Source of the DNA: Deltaproteobacteria bacterium
GTDB lineage: Bacteria; Desulfobacterota; Deferrimicrobia; Deferrimicrobiales; Deferrimicrobiaceae
Length of the DNA: 6,902 bases
Reading direction: 5' to 3'
NCBI GenBank assembly: GCA_003105225.1
Contig: PQAK01000029.1
Span: 15,758 to 22,659, forward strand
The notes under the pieces are model-generated. The model had not been told where the DNA came from and made no database searches. It saw only the letters and a list, made by a program, of their open reading frames with translations. The position numbers and the translations under genes were made by a program. Positions 6,594-6,902 of this stretch are shown piece by piece; within the stretch, counting starts at the first letter, position 1, and every line of letters begins with the position of its first letter.

Positions 6594-6902
6594 CGGGCGG
6601 ACCGTTCGTGCGGCGTGGCCTTTTTCAGCTCCTCGATCTCTTTCTTCAGCTCGATCATCTTGAGCTCGCGCCCGACGGTGAGCTTCTGGAACCTTTCGAG
6701 TTCGACCAGCCGTTCGAGCTCCTTCGTCCGCTGCTCGGCCACCTCGGCCTCGGCCCGTTTCTGGGCGGTCACGTCGCGGGCCGCGGCGAACACGCCCAGG
6801 ACGCTTCCCTCGGCGTCTTTATACACCGAGGCGTTGTAGAGCACGTCGGTCAGCCGGCCGTCCCGGTGCCGGATGGTCAAGGGGTAGTCGGTGACGAACC
6901 CC
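6590..6902 (-). CDS. PAS sensor protein, C-terminal end only (5' part outside window)
   Basis: The frame is open to the right edge, so only the last 103 residues are seen. The first ~50 are the end of a PAS domain with its PAC part (IRHRDGRLTDVLYNASVY, then GVFAAARDVT). Next comes an Arg/Glu/Lys-rich coiled coil with an ERFQKLTVGRELKMIELKKE segment, a tail I recognise in PAS proteins that end before a separately encoded kinase. It ends in ATPHERSAR with no kinase, receiver or output domain. The TGA stop overlaps the GTG of the next gene. The expected role is sensory, with the ligand or cofactor unknown because the rest of the protein is missing. A larger multi-PAS or GAF-PAS protein is possible upstream. 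An internal TTG at 6880 is not a start; the PAS fold needs the residues before it. Confidence 0.9.
   Translation of the reverse strand, partial: GFVTDYPLTIRHRDGRLTDVLYNASVYKDAEGSVLGVFAAARDVTAQKRAEAEVAEQRTKELERLVELERFQKLTVGRELKMIELKKEIEELKKATPHERSAR

Noticed and set aside
6585..6600. Frameshift that would have split a single PAS-kinase gene
   Set aside because: The PAS tail ends cleanly after a natural coiled-coil terminus and the GTGA overlap is a normal coupling arrangement. A sequencing error cannot be fully excluded without reads.
4821..6839. Plus-strand open frame of 672 codons
   Set aside because: It crosses three well-supported minus-strand genes and their junctions; the protein is low-complexity Arg/Asp/Leu/Val-rich and matches nothing I recognise.

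Overview
The window is a GC-rich block made entirely of two-component signalling genes. All seven genes lie on the minus strand, so the operon reads from right to left. No stretch longer than 43 bases lacks a gene. Strong G/C-ending codon use and gene families common in Geobacter-like and related Desulfobacterota genomes suggest an environmental deltaproteobacterial-type organism. This placement is an inference; there is no rRNA or other phylogenetic marker here.

Layout in transcription order: (1) 6902-6590, the C-terminal end of a PAS sensor protein that stops after a coiled coil and has no kinase domain of its own. (2) 6593-5592, a soluble histidine kinase of the phytochrome-like HDLQEP type whose N-terminus is three tandem 21-residue helical repeats; its GTG start overlaps the PAS stop as GTGA. 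(3) 5582-5142 and (4) 5098-4640, two paralogous single-domain response regulators of the Rcp1-like type. (5) 4635-3127, a REC-PAS-HisKA-HATPase kinase with its own N-terminal receiver. (6) 3130-722, a large membrane kinase with a MASE3-like 8-helix sensor, two PAS domains and HisKA-HATPase; its ATG overlaps the previous stop as ATGA. (7) 699-1, the start of an NtrC-type sigma-54-dependent response regulator, cut by the left edge after the GAFSGA motif.

Inferred working model: the soluble PAS/kinase pair phosphorylates the two small receivers and possibly the receiver domain of the hybrid kinase. The membrane kinase probably drives the NtrC-type regulator, giving a transcriptional output at sigma-54 promoters. 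The PAS-kinase halves of genes 5 and 6 are close paralogues that align without gaps at a fixed offset of 300 residues (2405 bp), and the two small receivers are also paralogues, so the locus has grown partly by tandem duplication. Junctions are tight (two 4-nt overlaps and gaps of 4, 9, 22 and 43 nt), which suggests one transcript with translational coupling. No promoter or terminator is visible; both ends of the operon lie outside the window.
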